The translations under genes were made by a program, and so were the position numbers. This document shows, one piece after another, positions 18,243 to 26,233 of a DNA stretch of 64,000 nucleotides. The notes under the pieces were generated by a model. The model saw nothing but the letters and a program-made list of their open reading frames with translations. It had not been told where the DNA came from and made no database searches. Positions within the stretch are counted from its first letter, which is position 1; every line of letters begins with the position of its first letter. Source of the DNA: ZC4RG30 sp963812195 (GTDB lineage: Bacteria; Pseudomonadota; Gammaproteobacteria; Steroidobacterales; Steroidobacteraceae); NCBI GenBank assembly GCA_963812195.1, contig CAWEUI010000013.1, positions 372,001 to 436,000 on the forward strand, read 5' to 3'.

Positions 18243-18249
18243 CCGCCGC

Positions 18250-18267
18250 GGAGCCTCGACCGGCTCC
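18250..18267. terminator. Hairpin between convergent sspB and yraN
   Basis: GGAGCC and GGCTCC form a six-base-pair stem around a six-base loop just after the sspB stop and touching the yraN stop. There is no T-run on either side, so it may act only as a weak bidirectional terminator or RNA end. Confidence 0.35.
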
Positions 18268-18659
18268 TAACGCGCCGTGGCGTCGAAGGCCTGCGGCAAC
18301 CACTCGATGCAATAGCCACCTTCCTGGTCCGGTGCCAGATCGAGCACGTCAAAGCGCAGCTTGCGCTGCTGCAGCGATGGGTGGCGTGACAGCAGGTGGC
18401 AGGTGGCGCGCTGGATGCGTTGTTGCTTGCGCCAGTCGACGCTGGCGGCGCCACCACCGAAGTTTGCAGTGCTCCTCAGCCGGACTTCAGCGATCACGAT
18501 GATGCCGTCAATTGTTTCGGCAATGATATCAATCTCGCCAGTGCGGCACCGATAGTTCCGTTTGAGGATCGAAAGCTGCTTCGCTTCGAGGAATCGGACC
18601 GCAGCCTGCTCAGCGGCCCGACCGATCTGCTGACGGTCGATGCGGCTGGACCGGACCAA
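18267..18659 (-). CDS. yraN: YraN (UPF0102) endonuclease-fold protein
   Basis: A 130-residue member of the YraN family (E. coli 131 residues), a small protein with a Holliday-resolvase/restriction-nuclease fold and unproven role. Core motifs are GRAAEQAAVRFLEAKQL, CRTGEIDIIAE and IVIAEVRLRS, containing the Glu, Asp and Glu-x-Arg of the fold. The start is a TTG at 18659, two bases after the lpoA stop, implying translational coupling. The longer open frame upstream overlaps lpoA and is rejected. Confidence 0.88.
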   Translation of the reverse strand: MVRSSRIDRQQIGRAAEQAAVRFLEAKQLSILKRNYRCRTGEIDIIAETIDGIIVIAEVRLRSTANFGGGAASVDWRKQQRIQRATCHLLSRHPSLQQRKLRFDVLDLAPDQEGGYCIEWLPQAFDATAR

Positions 18660-18661
18660 GG

Positions 18662-20563
18662 TTACTGGCCCTGGTCGGCCAGCGGATCGGCCGGCAGGAC
18701 CTGCCCATCCGCGCTTACGCGGGCCCAGTTCTGGCTGCGCTCGATGCGGCCTTCCGGGTTCAGCTGCAGCTGGCCGGTCAGTCCGGACAATGGCCACGCG
18801 GCCACGCCGCGACGCAGTGCCATGGTCAGTGTCGCGGCGTCGTAGCCGAAGGCAAAGAAGCGTGACTGGTGCTGGCCCTGTGCGCTCCATTGCGGCTGCG
18901 TGGCGGCGCGCAGGTCCGCCACCGGTCCGACGGTGTCCAGGTCCCATGGGGTATCGAGCACCCACATGTCGAGCAGGTCGCGATTGTTGGCGGTGCTGCC
19001 GCTGAGTCCATCCTGGGTGATGTAGATGGGCAGGTCGTCGGCATTGTGGAAACGCAGCTGCGTGTTGATCAGCCGCAGCGCCTGCGACTCCCAGCCCGCG
19101 ACGAAGATCGCATCGATGTCCGGCCGCGGATAGGCATTGAACACGACCCGGGTGCCGATCGCGGCCTGTACGTCGTTCTTGCGCTCGATGGCCGCGTCGA
19201 TTCCCAGCGGTCCGGTGACCAGTGAGCCGGATATCAGGCTCTCATCCCGTGACGAGCCGTAGTCGCGCCGCACGAGCACCGACCCGCCGTCGCGCGTGAG
19301 TTCCTCCGTGAATGCATTGGCGACCCGGCTGCCCCAATCGTCGATGGGAGCAAACACCACGACGTTGGCACGGCCGTGTCCGGCGATCTGCCGGGCGATC
19401 TGTCGTGCCTCGTCCTCGGGCGAGAGCGCGAACTGATAGATCTGGCTGCCCACGAAGCCATTGCCCGGCAGGGTATTGAGCAGCAGCAGGGGCAGATTGC
19501 CGGGGCGCTGCTGCAGGGCATCCTGCACGGCGTCGCGCTGCAACGGGCCGACAATGAAGCCGGCGCCGTCGGCCTGCGCGTTGAGCAACGCGGTGCCGAC
19601 CGGCTGCACACCGGTGTCATACACATGCAGCTGCGGCCGGTCCGCTTCCGGCAGTTTCGCCAGTGACGCCTCGAATCCGGCCTGGATCAGGTGCGCCGCG
19701 GTGGCCACATTGGCCTGCGGGCTGGACAGCGGCAGCAGCAATGCCACCGGGCCGGTGCTCACCCGCTGGCCCTGGACGAACCGGCCCGGGCGCTCGCCCG
19801 GATGCAGGATCTCGCTGTCGATGATGGTCGAGCCCGGGTGGCCCGGATAGCGCGCGCGCCAGCCCGCGACCGCAGCCTGCGCGCTCAGGGGGCTGCGGCC
19901 CGCCGAGGCGGCAATCAATCCCAGCTCCAGCCAGCCGCGCACCAGTGGGTCGTTGCTGGCGGTCGGATCCACACGCAACCCCCCGTCGATAGCCCCGCGC
20001 AGGCCCTCGAGCAGGTCGCGGCGCGCGGCCATGCGCTCCTCGTTCGACGTGGCGGCGGCCTCTCTTTCCATTCCGGCGCGCACCGCATCGATGGGCCGGC
20101 CGGAACGCAGCGCGACCTGCTGGCGCAGCTGCAGGAAGCGCGATGCGCCCGCCGCATCGGCCGGCTGCGGCAACGCGGATACCAGCTGCCACGCGGCCGC
20201 ATACTGGCCCCGCGACATGGCCACCTGCGCGCGCAGCATGCCCAGTTCCTCGCGTTGTGCGGCGGTAGTCCCGCTGGCAGCCAGATTCAGCGCGCGCTGC
20301 GCGTCATCGGCCCGGTTGGCGGCCAGCCAGGCGCGTGCCGCGGCCAGGGCCAGATCATTGCGCGTGGGCGGGGGATTGCCCTGCGCCAGCCGCTCGTACA
20401 TCTGCGCCGCGCCCACGTCATCGCCGCGGCGCTGCATGCGCGCGGCCCGATCCACCGAGGCGGGCGCGCTGCCGCCGGTGGTCGCGCAGCCCGCCAGGAC
20501 CGACAGCATCGCGGCGGCGAACAGCACGGCGACACGGTGGACGGCAGGTTGCGTGCCTGACAT
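18662..20563 (-). CDS. lpoA: Outer-membrane lipoprotein LpoA, activator of PBP1A
   Basis: A 633-residue lipoprotein with signal peptide and lipobox LAGC (Cys about residue 26). A TPR-like helical N-terminal half follows, then a C-terminal periplasmic-binding-protein-like half containing ALLLPLS and VYDTGVQPVG. LpoA spans the periplasm and stimulates the penicillin-binding protein PBP1A. The family is restricted to gammaproteobacteria, which helps place the organism. It is divergent from rsmI, the conserved rsmI/lpoA/yraN arrangement. Confidence 0.93.
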   Translation of the reverse strand: MSGTQPAVHRVAVLFAAAMLSVLAGCATTGGSAPASVDRAARMQRRGDDVGAAQMYERLAQGNPPPTRNDLALAAARAWLAANRADDAQRALNLAASGTTAAQREELGMLRAQVAMSRGQYAAAWQLVSALPQPADAAGASRFLQLRQQVALRSGRPIDAVRAGMEREAAATSNEERMAARRDLLEGLRGAIDGGLRVDPTASNDPLVRGWLELGLIAASAGRSPLSAQAAVAGWRARYPGHPGSTIIDSEILHPGERPGRFVQGQRVSTGPVALLLPLSSPQANVATAAHLIQAGFEASLAKLPEADRPQLHVYDTGVQPVGTALLNAQADGAGFIVGPLQRDAVQDALQQRPGNLPLLLLNTLPGNGFVGSQIYQFALSPEDEARQIARQIAGHGRANVVVFAPIDDWGSRVANAFTEELTRDGGSVLVRRDYGSSRDESLISGSLVTGPLGIDAAIERKNDVQAAIGTRVVFNAYPRPDIDAIFVAGWESQALRLINTQLRFHNADDLPIYITQDGLSGSTANNRDLLDMWVLDTPWDLDTVGPVADLRAATQPQWSAQGQHQSRFFAFGYDAATLTMALRRGVAAWPLSGLTGQLQLNPEGRIERSQNWARVSADGQVLPADPLADQGQ

Positions 20564-20641
20564 GGTGCAGGGCAAGCTAGCGGCGGATTGGACTGGATTT
20601 ATCTTCACTGGCAGGCACAGGGCGTGGCGGAGATTATAGAG

Positions 20642-21484
20642 GTGGGCCCGGGCCGAATCGATCTCGTTGCCACGCCGATCGGCAATCTGGCCGATCTGTC
20701 GCCGCGGGCGCGCGATGCGCTGGCGGGCGCCGATCTCGTGGCCGCCGAAGACACACGCCATACGGCCGCCCTGCTGCGGCACGTGGGCCTGGAAAAGCCG
20801 CTGGTGTCGCTGCACGAACACAACGAGAGCGCACGGCTGCATGAGCTGCTGGAGCGCGCCCGGGGCGGCGCGGTGATTGCGGTGGTAAGCGACGCCGGCA
20901 CACCGCTGGTATCGGATCCGGGGTTCGCGCTGGTGCGCGCGGCACTGGACGAAGGCGTGCAAGTGGCTGCGGTGCCGGGCCCTTCGGCACCATTGCTTGC
21001 GCTGGCGTTGTCCGGCTTGCCGGTGGATCGCTTCTGCTTCGAGGGATTCCTGCCGGCACGCGGCGCCGCGCGGCGCGAGCGGCTGCGTGGACTGGCCGCG
21101 GAGACGCGCACCATGGTGTTCTTCGAGGCGCCCCATCGCATTGTCGAAACCCTCGCGGACATGAGCGCGGTATTCGGCGGCGAGCGCGGCGCGGCCGTGG
21201 CGCGTGAGCTCACCAAGGTGCACGAGAGCGTATATCGCGGCACGTTGGCCGGGCTGCTGCAAATGGCGGGCGAAGAGGCCAATTTCGCACGCGGGGAGAT
21301 CACGCTGGTCGTGGCCGGCAGGCCGGAAGCCGCGCCGGACGATGCCTTCGTGCTGCGCGCGCTGGAACTGCTGGCCCGCGAGCTGCCGCCGGCGCGTGCC
21401 GCGGCGGTGGTCGCGCAACTCACCGGACGCAACAAATCGGCGGTTTACGCAATGCTGCATCAGCCCGCTACCGAAGCCCCATGA
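20642..21484 (+). CDS. rsmI: 16S rRNA (cytidine-1402-2'-O)-methyltransferase RsmI
   Basis: A tetrapyrrole-methylase-fold enzyme with VATPIGNLADLSPRA, AAEDTRHTAALL, VSDAGTPLVSDPG and VPGPSA, all family signatures; it 2'-O-methylates C1402 of 16S rRNA. The frame is open from a TTG at 20588. I prefer the GTG at 20642, with GGAG about 10 bases upstream, giving 280 residues; GTG 20624 is also possible. The stop overlaps the next gene (ATGA). Confidence 0.93.
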   Translation: MGPGRIDLVATPIGNLADLSPRARDALAGADLVAAEDTRHTAALLRHVGLEKPLVSLHEHNESARLHELLERARGGAVIAVVSDAGTPLVSDPGFALVRAALDEGVQVAAVPGPSAPLLALALSGLPVDRFCFEGFLPARGAARRERLRGLAAETRTMVFFEAPHRIVETLADMSAVFGGERGAAVARELTKVHESVYRGTLAGLLQMAGEEANFARGEITLVVAGRPEAAPDDAFVLRALELLARELPPARAAAVVAQLTGRNKSAVYAMLHQPATEAP

Positions 21485-22176
21485 TCACGGCACCCCTGCG
21501 GCTGATCTCCTCGATGGCCACCCGCGAATTGCTGGCCGCGCTGGCCAGCCAGTACCAGCAGGCTACGGGACGTACGGTGCAGGCCGAGTCGGCAGGCGGT
21601 GTGGACGTCGCCAGGCGCATAGTCGCCGGGGAGGCCCACGACGTGGTGGTGCTGGCGGCGAAGGCCATCGACAAGCTCATCGCGGACGGGGCCGTGCTGC
21701 GCGGTTCGCGCGTGGACCTGGTGCGCTCCGGCGTGGCGATCGCGGTGCGTGCCGATGCGCCGCGGCCGCAAGTTGCCACCACCGAGGACGTGAAGGCCGC
21801 AGTGCTGGCGGCGCCGACGCTGAGCTACTCCACCGGTCCCAGCGGCGTGTATCTGGAGAAGCTGTTCAAGCACTGGGGGATACTGGAGCAAATCCAGCCG
21901 CGCATCGTGGTGCCGCCACCCGGGATTCCAGTTGGCAAACTGGTGGCGGACGGTGCCGCGGCACTGGGTTTCCAGCAGCTTTCCGAACTGCTCAACGTGC
22001 CGGGCATCGTGGTGCTGGGCCCGTTGCCGGAGGCGATCCAGACCGTGACGGTCTTCTCCGGTGGCGTGTGCAGCGCCAGTACCCGGCCCGAGGACGCCCG
22101 CGCACTGCTCGCCTACTGTGCCGGGCCCGCGGCGGTCCAGGCCAAGCAGCGCTATGGCATGGAGCCCGCGGACTGA
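21481..22176 (+). CDS. ModA-like substrate-binding protein without signal peptide
   Basis: A 231-residue periplasmic-binding-protein-fold polypeptide of the molybdate-binding (ModA/PBP2) type: LRLISSMATRELLAALASQY, AGGVDVARRIVAGEAHDVVVLAA, and a C-terminal lobe with VFSGGVCSAS. The N-terminus (MITAPLRLIS) has no signal peptide or lipobox, so it should be cytoplasmic unless the annotated start is wrong. No modB/modC permease or ATPase genes are near. It overlaps rsmI by 4 bases and is followed by rnpB. Ligand unknown. Confidence 0.75.
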   Translation: MITAPLRLISSMATRELLAALASQYQQATGRTVQAESAGGVDVARRIVAGEAHDVVVLAAKAIDKLIADGAVLRGSRVDLVRSGVAIAVRADAPRPQVATTEDVKAAVLAAPTLSYSTGPSGVYLEKLFKHWGILEQIQPRIVVPPPGIPVGKLVADGAAALGFQQLSELLNVPGIVVLGPLPEAIQTVTVFSGGVCSASTRPEDARALLAYCAGPAAVQAKQRYGMEPAD

Positions 22177-22190
22177 TAAGGTGCGCCCGG

Positions 22191-22566
22191 GGAGCTGGCC
22201 GGGCAGTCGCCGCGCTTTTCGCCTGCAAGGGCGAGGGCGGGGAGGAAAGTCCGGGCTCCAGTGGACAAGGTGCCAGGTAACGCCTGGGGGGCGCGAGCCC
22301 ACGGAAAGTGCAACAGAAAGCAAACCGCCGAAGCATCGCAAGATGCTGGCAAGGGTGAAACGGTGCGGTAAGAGCGCACCGCGGACGTGGCAACACGGAC
22401 GGCACGGCAAACCCCACCTGGAGCAAGGCCAAATAGGGAAGTCGCACGGCAACGTGCAGCGTGGGTCCCGCGTGCTTCCGGGTAGGCTGCTGGAGGGCTG
22501 TGGTGACGCAGCTCCTAGAGGAATGATTGCCCTCGACAGAACCCGGCTTACAGGCCAGCTCCCCTC
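22191..22566 (+). ncRNA. rnpB: RNase P RNA, bacterial type A
   Basis: The catalytic RNA that trims tRNA 5' ends. Conserved blocks of the A-type RNA are readable: GAGGAAAGTCCGGGCTCC (P4 and J3/4 region), GTGCCAGGTAACGCCTGG, GCAACAGAAAGCAAACCGCCGA, AGGGTGAAACGGTGCGGTAA, GAGCAAGGCCAAATAGGG and GACAGAACCCGGCTTA. The 5' end GGAGCTGGCC pairs with GGCCAGCTCC at the 3' end (helix P1), which sets the limits. It lies directly upstream of the mra/dcw cluster, as in Pseudomonas. Confidence 0.97.
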
Positions 22567-22700
22567 TCTCTATCACCTGAAGTTACTGCCTTCGGCAATG
22601 TTGTTTGTGAGCTTTTCGCTGCAAGTGCCGGAATCAAATAGGAAACTTCGCGAGAACTACGTCCCACTTTTTGCAGGTCACGTAAGTCGTTGTGACATAA

Positions 22701-22752
22701 ACAAAAAAACCTGATCGCGCCGTTGACATAAGTGCCACTCGATTCCTAAGAT
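22701..22752 (+). promoter_or_regulatory. Promoter of the mra/dcw cluster
   Basis: A perfect -35 TTGACA at 22723-22728, an 18-base spacer, and a moderate -10 TAAGAT at 22747-22752. The run ACAAAAAAAC just upstream (22701-22710) lies where an UP element would be. The start of transcription would fall at the first MraZ box, fitting repression by MraZ. Confidence 0.65.
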
Positions 22753-22760
22753 GGGGCCAA

Positions 22761-22785
22761 GTGGGTCTTAGTGGGTGAGAGTGGG
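22761..22785 (+). promoter_or_regulatory. MraZ operator (three GTGGG boxes)
   Basis: GTGGG occurs at 22761, 22771 and 22781, exactly ten bases apart, directly after the -10 element and 19 bases before the mraZ start. Tandem TGGGN-type boxes with this spacing are the known binding site of MraZ, which represses its own operon, so autoregulation is expected. Confidence 0.75.
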
Positions 22786-22803
22786 GAATCCCCATTTCAG
22801 GGC

Positions 22804-23257
22804 ATGTTCCGCGGCGCAACAAAAGTGACCATCGATGACAAGGGCCGGGTCGTGGTGCCTGCACAGCACCGCGAGCAGCTGGCTGCGCCCGGCGCCGGGC
22901 GCGTGGTGGTCACCGGTCGACCGCGACCAGTGCCTGCGCATCTACCCGTTTCCCGAGTGGGAAAAGATCGAGGCGCAGCTCAATGCGATGCCGAGCCTGC
23001 ATCCGCAGGCGCGCCGCCTGCAGCGGCTGATGATCGGCCACGCCCAGGAAATGAATCTGGACAGCCATGGCCGCCTCGCCTTGACACCCGAGCTGCGCGA
23101 GTACGCGGAGCTGGGTCGCGCGGCATTTCTCGTCGGCCAGGGTCGCGGTCTGGAACTGTGGGACGAGGCGCGCTGGAAGATGCAGCGCGAAGAGTGGACC
23201 CGCAGTGAGCAGGGTGTGACCGAGCTGGCCGCCGAACTGAGCGGTCTGCAACTTTAA
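22804..23257 (+). CDS. mraZ: Transcriptional regulator MraZ (one-base frameshift in this sequence)
   Basis: An AbrB-like DNA-binding protein with two MraZ repeats. The first repeat (MFRGATKVTIDDKGRVVVP) is in the frame starting at 22804. The second (EMNLDSHGRLALTPELREYA) is in the next frame. The break is at about 22915 in ACCGGTCGACCGC; deleting one G gives VVVTVDRDQCLRIYPFPEW and a 150-residue protein of normal length. First gene of the dcw cluster and presumed autorepressor through the GTGGG boxes upstream. Confidence 0.92.
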
Positions 23258-23283
23258 ATGGCCAGGCAGCGGGGAACCGAACA

Positions 23284-24240
23284 TTGGCTGAGCACGCGCC
23301 GGTGCTTGTCGAAGAAGCAGTTGCGGCGCTCGCGATTGACCAGACCGCAGGGCAGGCACGGCTGTACGTCGACGCCACCTTCGGCCGCGGCGGTCACGCG
23401 GCCCGCATCCTCGATCAGCTTGGACCACGGGACCGTCTGCTCGCGATCGACCGGGATCCTGAGGCCGTCGCAGCCGCTCGCCGGCGCTTCGCGGCGGATG
23501 CGCGTTTCGTGGTGGTCCGCGCTGCGTTCGACGCGCTCGAATCACTGGTCGCGGCACATGGCGACGGACGTGCCTGTCGCGGGATTCTGTTCGACCTCGG
23601 CGTGTCTTCGCCCCAACTCGATGCGGCGGCCCGCGGCTTCAGCTTCCAGCAAGAAGGTCCGCTCGACATGCGCATGGACCCGGAGGGCGGCCACAGCGCG
23701 GCCGACTGGCTCGCTCGCGCCCGCGGCGACGAGATCCGCGACGTGATCGCGGAACTCGGGGAGGAACGCTTCGCGGGTCGTATCGCACGCGCCATTGTCG
23801 AATACCGGCGCCAGCAACCCATAGCGACCACCGCGCAGCTGGCCGCGATCGTCTCCGGCGCCGTGCGCACCCGCGAGGCCGGCAGGCATCCGGCCACGCG
23901 CACCTTCCAGGCGATCCGCATGCACGTGAACGACGAGCTGGGGCAGATCCGGCGCGGGCTGTCCGCCGCGCTGGCCGCGCTGGCGCCCGGCGGCCGGCTC
24001 GCGGTGATCAGCTTTCATTCGCTGGAAGACCGGCTGGTCAAACAGTTCATGGCAAGGCATGCGCGGCCGGACCCTGAATGGGCGCATCTGCCCGTGGCTC
24101 CGCATTTTGTGCCGGACCTGAAGCTCGTCGGCCGCAAGCAGCGCGCCAGCGCGGCCGAGATCGCGGCGAATCCGCGCGCGCGTTCGGCCATGCTGCGCGT
24201 GGCCGAACGACTGGCGCCACCGGCCGGAGTGCCGGCATGA
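23284..24240 (+). CDS. rsmH: 16S rRNA (cytosine-1402-N4)-methyltransferase RsmH
   Basis: A 318-residue SAM-dependent methyltransferase (formerly MraW) acting on the same C1402 as RsmI, which is encoded 2 kb upstream. Motifs: HAPVLVEEAV at the start, YVDATFGRGGHAARIL (SAM binding), FDLGVSSPQLD, FQQEGPLDMRMD and ISFHSLEDRLVK. The start is TTG 23284 with GGGGA upstream. An ATG at 23258 is in another frame, so a small error in this leader cannot be excluded. Confidence 0.95.
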   Translation: MAEHAPVLVEEAVAALAIDQTAGQARLYVDATFGRGGHAARILDQLGPRDRLLAIDRDPEAVAAARRRFAADARFVVVRAAFDALESLVAAHGDGRACRGILFDLGVSSPQLDAAARGFSFQQEGPLDMRMDPEGGHSAADWLARARGDEIRDVIAELGEERFAGRIARAIVEYRRQQPIATTAQLAAIVSGAVRTREAGRHPATRTFQAIRMHVNDELGQIRRGLSAALAALAPGGRLAVISFHSLEDRLVKQFMARHARPDPEWAHLPVAPHFVPDLKLVGRKQRASAAEIAANPRARSAMLRVAERLAPPAGVPA

Positions 24241-24518
24241 ACGCCGTGTCCCGCAATCAATGGATCATCGCGCTGCTGATGTGGTGCGCGGTGCTGGCCT
24301 CGGCGGCCGGTGCGATCTACACCCGCCACCGCGCGCGCGAACAGTTCGTCGAACTGGAGCGCCTGCACCGCGAGCGCGACCAGCTGGAGGTGACCTGGGG
24401 TCAGCTGCAGCTGGACAAGGGCGCCGTGTCGGCCAACTCGCGGGTCGAATCCATCGCGGTGACCAAGCTGAAGATGGCGCCACCTGATCCGGCGGCGATC
24501 CGGGTGGTGATGCCTTGA
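24237..24518 (+). CDS. ftsL: Cell division protein FtsL
   Basis: A 93-residue bitopic protein with one membrane segment (about residues 9-27), then a leucine-zipper-like coiled coil (EQFVELERLHRERDQLEVTWGQLQ) and the typical VESIAVTKLKM. FtsL joins FtsQ and FtsB in the divisome and here lies in its standard slot. Start ATG overlaps the rsmH stop (ATGA); the stop overlaps the ftsI start. Confidence 0.93.
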   Translation: MNAVSRNQWIIALLMWCAVLASAAGAIYTRHRAREQFVELERLHRERDQLEVTWGQLQLDKGAVSANSRVESIAVTKLKMAPPDPAAIRVVMP

Positions 24519-26233
24519 GCCGGGCCGCCTCCAGCGAAGCCGGTTCCTTCCGGTTGCGCGCCGGTTTCGCGTTCGCGCTGCTGTTGGTCGCGGCAGGCGG
24601 CCTGCTGGCGCGCGCGGTCTATCTGCAGTTGCTCAATCCCCAGTTCTTCATCAAGGAAGGTGATGCGCGGTCGGTCAGGGACGTGGCCATCGATGTGGGT
24701 CGCGCCACGATCTACGACCGCGATGGTGATCCGCTGGCCATCAGCACTCCCGAGGAGTCTGCCTGGGCGGACCCGCAGGAGCTGCACGACGTGCCGGATC
24801 GATGCGAGCAGCTGGCGCGTGTACTGCACCGCGACCCCGACGAGTTCAAGCAGCTCATCGCGCGCAACCAGAATCGCAACTTCCTGTGGCTGGCGCGTCA
24901 CCTGACGCCCAGGCAGGCACAGGTGGTGCGCGACCTGGATGTGCCGGGCGTGTACTTCCGGCAGGAATGGGCGCGCTATTACCCGGAGGCCGAAGTTACG
25001 GGCCATGTGCTGGGCGTGACCAACATCGACGACCAGGGACTTGAAGGCGTCGAGCTGGCCTGGGATTCACAGCTTGCCGGCCGGCCCGGCGAGAAGCGCG
25101 TCAAGCAGGACCGCAAGGGTCGGGCGGTCGAGGACGTGGAAAGCATCAAGGCCGCGCTGCCCGGACAGGACCTGACCCTGTCGCTGGATTCGCGTATTCA
25201 GTACATCGCTTACCGTGAGTTGTTGCGCGCGGTCGAGGCGAACCACGCGGCATCCGGATCCGTGGTCGTGATCGACGTGACCACCGGCGAGATACTCGCC
25301 ATGGTCGATCAGCCTGCCTTCAATCCCAACGATCGCACACAGCGGGATGCGAAGATGTCCCGCAACCGGGCGGTTACCGACTTTCTGGAACCCGGGTCCA
25401 GCATCAAACCCTTCGTGATGGCCGCGGCGCTGCAGTCCGGTCGCTTCAACGCCTCCAGCGTTATCGACACCACGCCGGTTCTCGTGGGCAACAAGCTGAT
25501 CAGCGACGAGCATGCGCTGGGTCCGCTCACGCTGGCCGGAGTGCTGGCGAAGTCCTCCAACGTCGGCATGACGAAGATTGCGCGCGAGCTGGAGCCCAGG
25601 CAGATCTGGACCACGCTCACCCAGTTCGGCTTCGGCCGGGTCACGGCCAGCCGCTTCCCGGGCGAATCGGCCGGAGTGCTGTCCAGCTACACGGGTTGGA
25701 GCGACGTCAAGATATCCTCCATGTCGCGCGGCTACGGCATCGCGGTCACGCCGCTGCAACTGGCGCACGCCTACGCGACCATCGGCGCGCTGGGTGTGGC
25801 GCGGCCGGTGTCGCTGGAGCGCGTGGATCATCCGGTGCCGGGTGAGCGCGTCGTTTCCGAACGCAATGCGCGCACGCTGATCTCGCTGCTGGAGTCGGTG
25901 GTCACCGAGGGAACCGGCAAGAAGGCCGCGATCCCCGGCTACCGGGTGGCCGGCAAGACCGGCACCGCCAAGAAGAACTCCGATCACGTCTACTACCAGG
26001 ACCGCTATACCTCGGTGTTCGGTGGCCTGGCTCCGGCCAGCAGCCCGCGTCTGGCCGCCGTGGTGGTGATCGACGATCCGGAGGCGGGACGCTACTACGG
26101 CGCGGATGTGGCCGCGCCCGTGTTCTCGGCGGTGGTGGGCGGAGCGCTGCGCCTGATGGGCGTGGCGCCGGATATCACCACCGGCTCCGCGCTGGATCCG
26201 GTTGCCGGCGTGTCCACCATGGTGAGCCGTTGA
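24515..26233 (+). CDS. ftsI: Peptidoglycan D,D-transpeptidase FtsI (PBP3)
   Basis: A 572-residue class B penicillin-binding protein: N-terminal membrane anchor (about residues 13-34), dimerisation domain, then the transpeptidase with the active-site Ser in SSIKPF, SSN in AKSSNVGMTKIA, and KTGTAKK. It cross-links septal peptidoglycan and is the target of beta-lactams. The start is TTG 24515, overlapping ftsL by 4 bases; no better start exists before the anchor. Confidence 0.96.
   Translation: MSRAASSEAGSFRLRAGFAFALLLVAAGGLLARAVYLQLLNPQFFIKEGDARSVRDVAIDVGRATIYDRDGDPLAISTPEESAWADPQELHDVPDRCEQLARVLHRDPDEFKQLIARNQNRNFLWLARHLTPRQAQVVRDLDVPGVYFRQEWARYYPEAEVTGHVLGVTNIDDQGLEGVELAWDSQLAGRPGEKRVKQDRKGRAVEDVESIKAALPGQDLTLSLDSRIQYIAYRELLRAVEANHAASGSVVVIDVTTGEILAMVDQPAFNPNDRTQRDAKMSRNRAVTDFLEPGSSIKPFVMAAALQSGRFNASSVIDTTPVLVGNKLISDEHALGPLTLAGVLAKSSNVGMTKIARELEPRQIWTTLTQFGFGRVTASRFPGESAGVLSSYTGWSDVKISSMSRGYGIAVTPLQLAHAYATIGALGVARPVSLERVDHPVPGERVVSERNARTLISLLESVVTEGTGKKAAIPGYRVAGKTGTAKKNSDHVYYQDRYTSVFGGLAPASSPRLAAVVVIDDPEAGRYYGADVAAPVFSAVVGGALRLMGVAPDITTGSALDPVAGVSTMVSR

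Larger units (their letters stand above)
22567..22803. other. Intergenic region between rnpB and mraZ
   Basis: A 237-base stretch, more A+T-rich than its surroundings. It holds a short TGCC/GGCA hairpin near 22587-22597 that might end rnpB, an A-rich run at 22701-22709, the promoter of the dcw cluster and the MraZ operator, both listed separately. No open frame here looks coding. Confidence 0.6.

Noticed and set aside
20588..20641. The TTG at 20588 as the start of rsmI
   Set aside because: It has no ribosome binding site and adds 18 residues not expected in the family; GTG 20642 or 20624 fits better.
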